Assembly: GCA_038503035.1 (NCBI GenBank)
Contig: JAVSML010000048.1
Span: 248,001 to 312,000 of the forward strand
DNA length: 64,000 bases
From: Crocodylus rhombifer
Taxonomy: Eukaryota; Chordata; Crocodylia; Crocodylidae
Direction: 5' to 3'
Made by a program: the position numbers and the translations under genes
Part shown: positions 63,931-64,000 of the stretch, in pieces
How the letters are laid out: each line of letters opens with the position of its first letter
Numbering within the stretch: position 1 is the stretch's first letter
The notes under the pieces: generated by a model
Told to the model about the DNA's origin: nothing
The model's database searches: none
What the model saw: only the letters and a program-made list of their open reading frames with translations

Positions 63931-64000
63931 TTCATAGTTGGTCGGGTCGGAAGGGACCTGAGCAGATCATCTAGTCCGGCCCCCTGCCATGGCAGGAAAA
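63931..64000 (-). mobile_element. CR1 LINE 3' end, continues past the window
   Basis: The plus strand reads TAGTTTCATAGTTGGTCGG, then GTCGGAAGGGACCTGAGCAG and ATCATCTAGTCCGGCCCC, nearly the same as 39743-39810. It is the 3' tail of the same CR1 subfamily on the minus strand. Confidence 0.85.

Overview
The window is vertebrate nuclear DNA with large introns, GT-AG splice sites, CR1 LINEs, hAT-type DNA transposons, MITEs and LTR elements. The CR1 3' ends, the MITEs and a Gmr1-like Ty3/gypsy element suggest a sauropsid, most likely a crocodilian. That assignment is an inference from repeat style, not from a gene marker.

From left to right: (1) 1-2670 on the plus strand holds the last four coding exons of GFPT2, the rate-limiting hexosamine-pathway aminotransferase, followed by its 3' UTR and a 3-4 kb intergenic spacer. 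(2) 6230-49061 on the plus strand is a complete MAPK9 (JNK2) gene. It has a CpG-island promoter with an array of cAMP-response-element-like sites, a non-coding exon 1, the ATG in exon 2, and eleven further coding exons of which two are mutually exclusive. The exons I join give 424 codons plus stop, the length of the long human JNK2 isoform. A long AT-rich 3' UTR runs to perhaps 52.8-55.1 kb. (3) 59829-62410 on the minus strand holds the last exons of an ARHGAP22/24/25 (FilGAP) family Rho-GTPase-activating protein, convergent with MAPK9. Its PH and RhoGAP exons lie beyond the right edge.

MAPK9 introns carry most of the repeats. There are two solo LTRs of one family (18388-19469 and 44155-44958). 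A nearly complete 5.9-kb LTR retrotransposon (23422-29327, minus strand) has the domain order gag-PR-INT-RT-RNaseH, which marks the Gmr1 group. A 2.4-kb hAT-like element (39181-41541) is interrupted by a CR1 LINE. There are several hAT or MITE copies, a foldback element and CR1 tails.

The most informative signals are three. First, a U12-type splice system explains mutual exclusion of MAPK9 exons 7b and 7a. Second, a 5-nt tandem acceptor encodes both JNK2 C-termini. Third, an ARHGAP22/24/25-like gene lies tail-to-tail with MAPK9, in the place where MAPK8 has ARHGAP22 and MAPK10 has ARHGAP24. This suggests a fourth ohnologue that mammals may have lost. No bacterial-type system, CRISPR array, tRNA or rRNA gene was seen.
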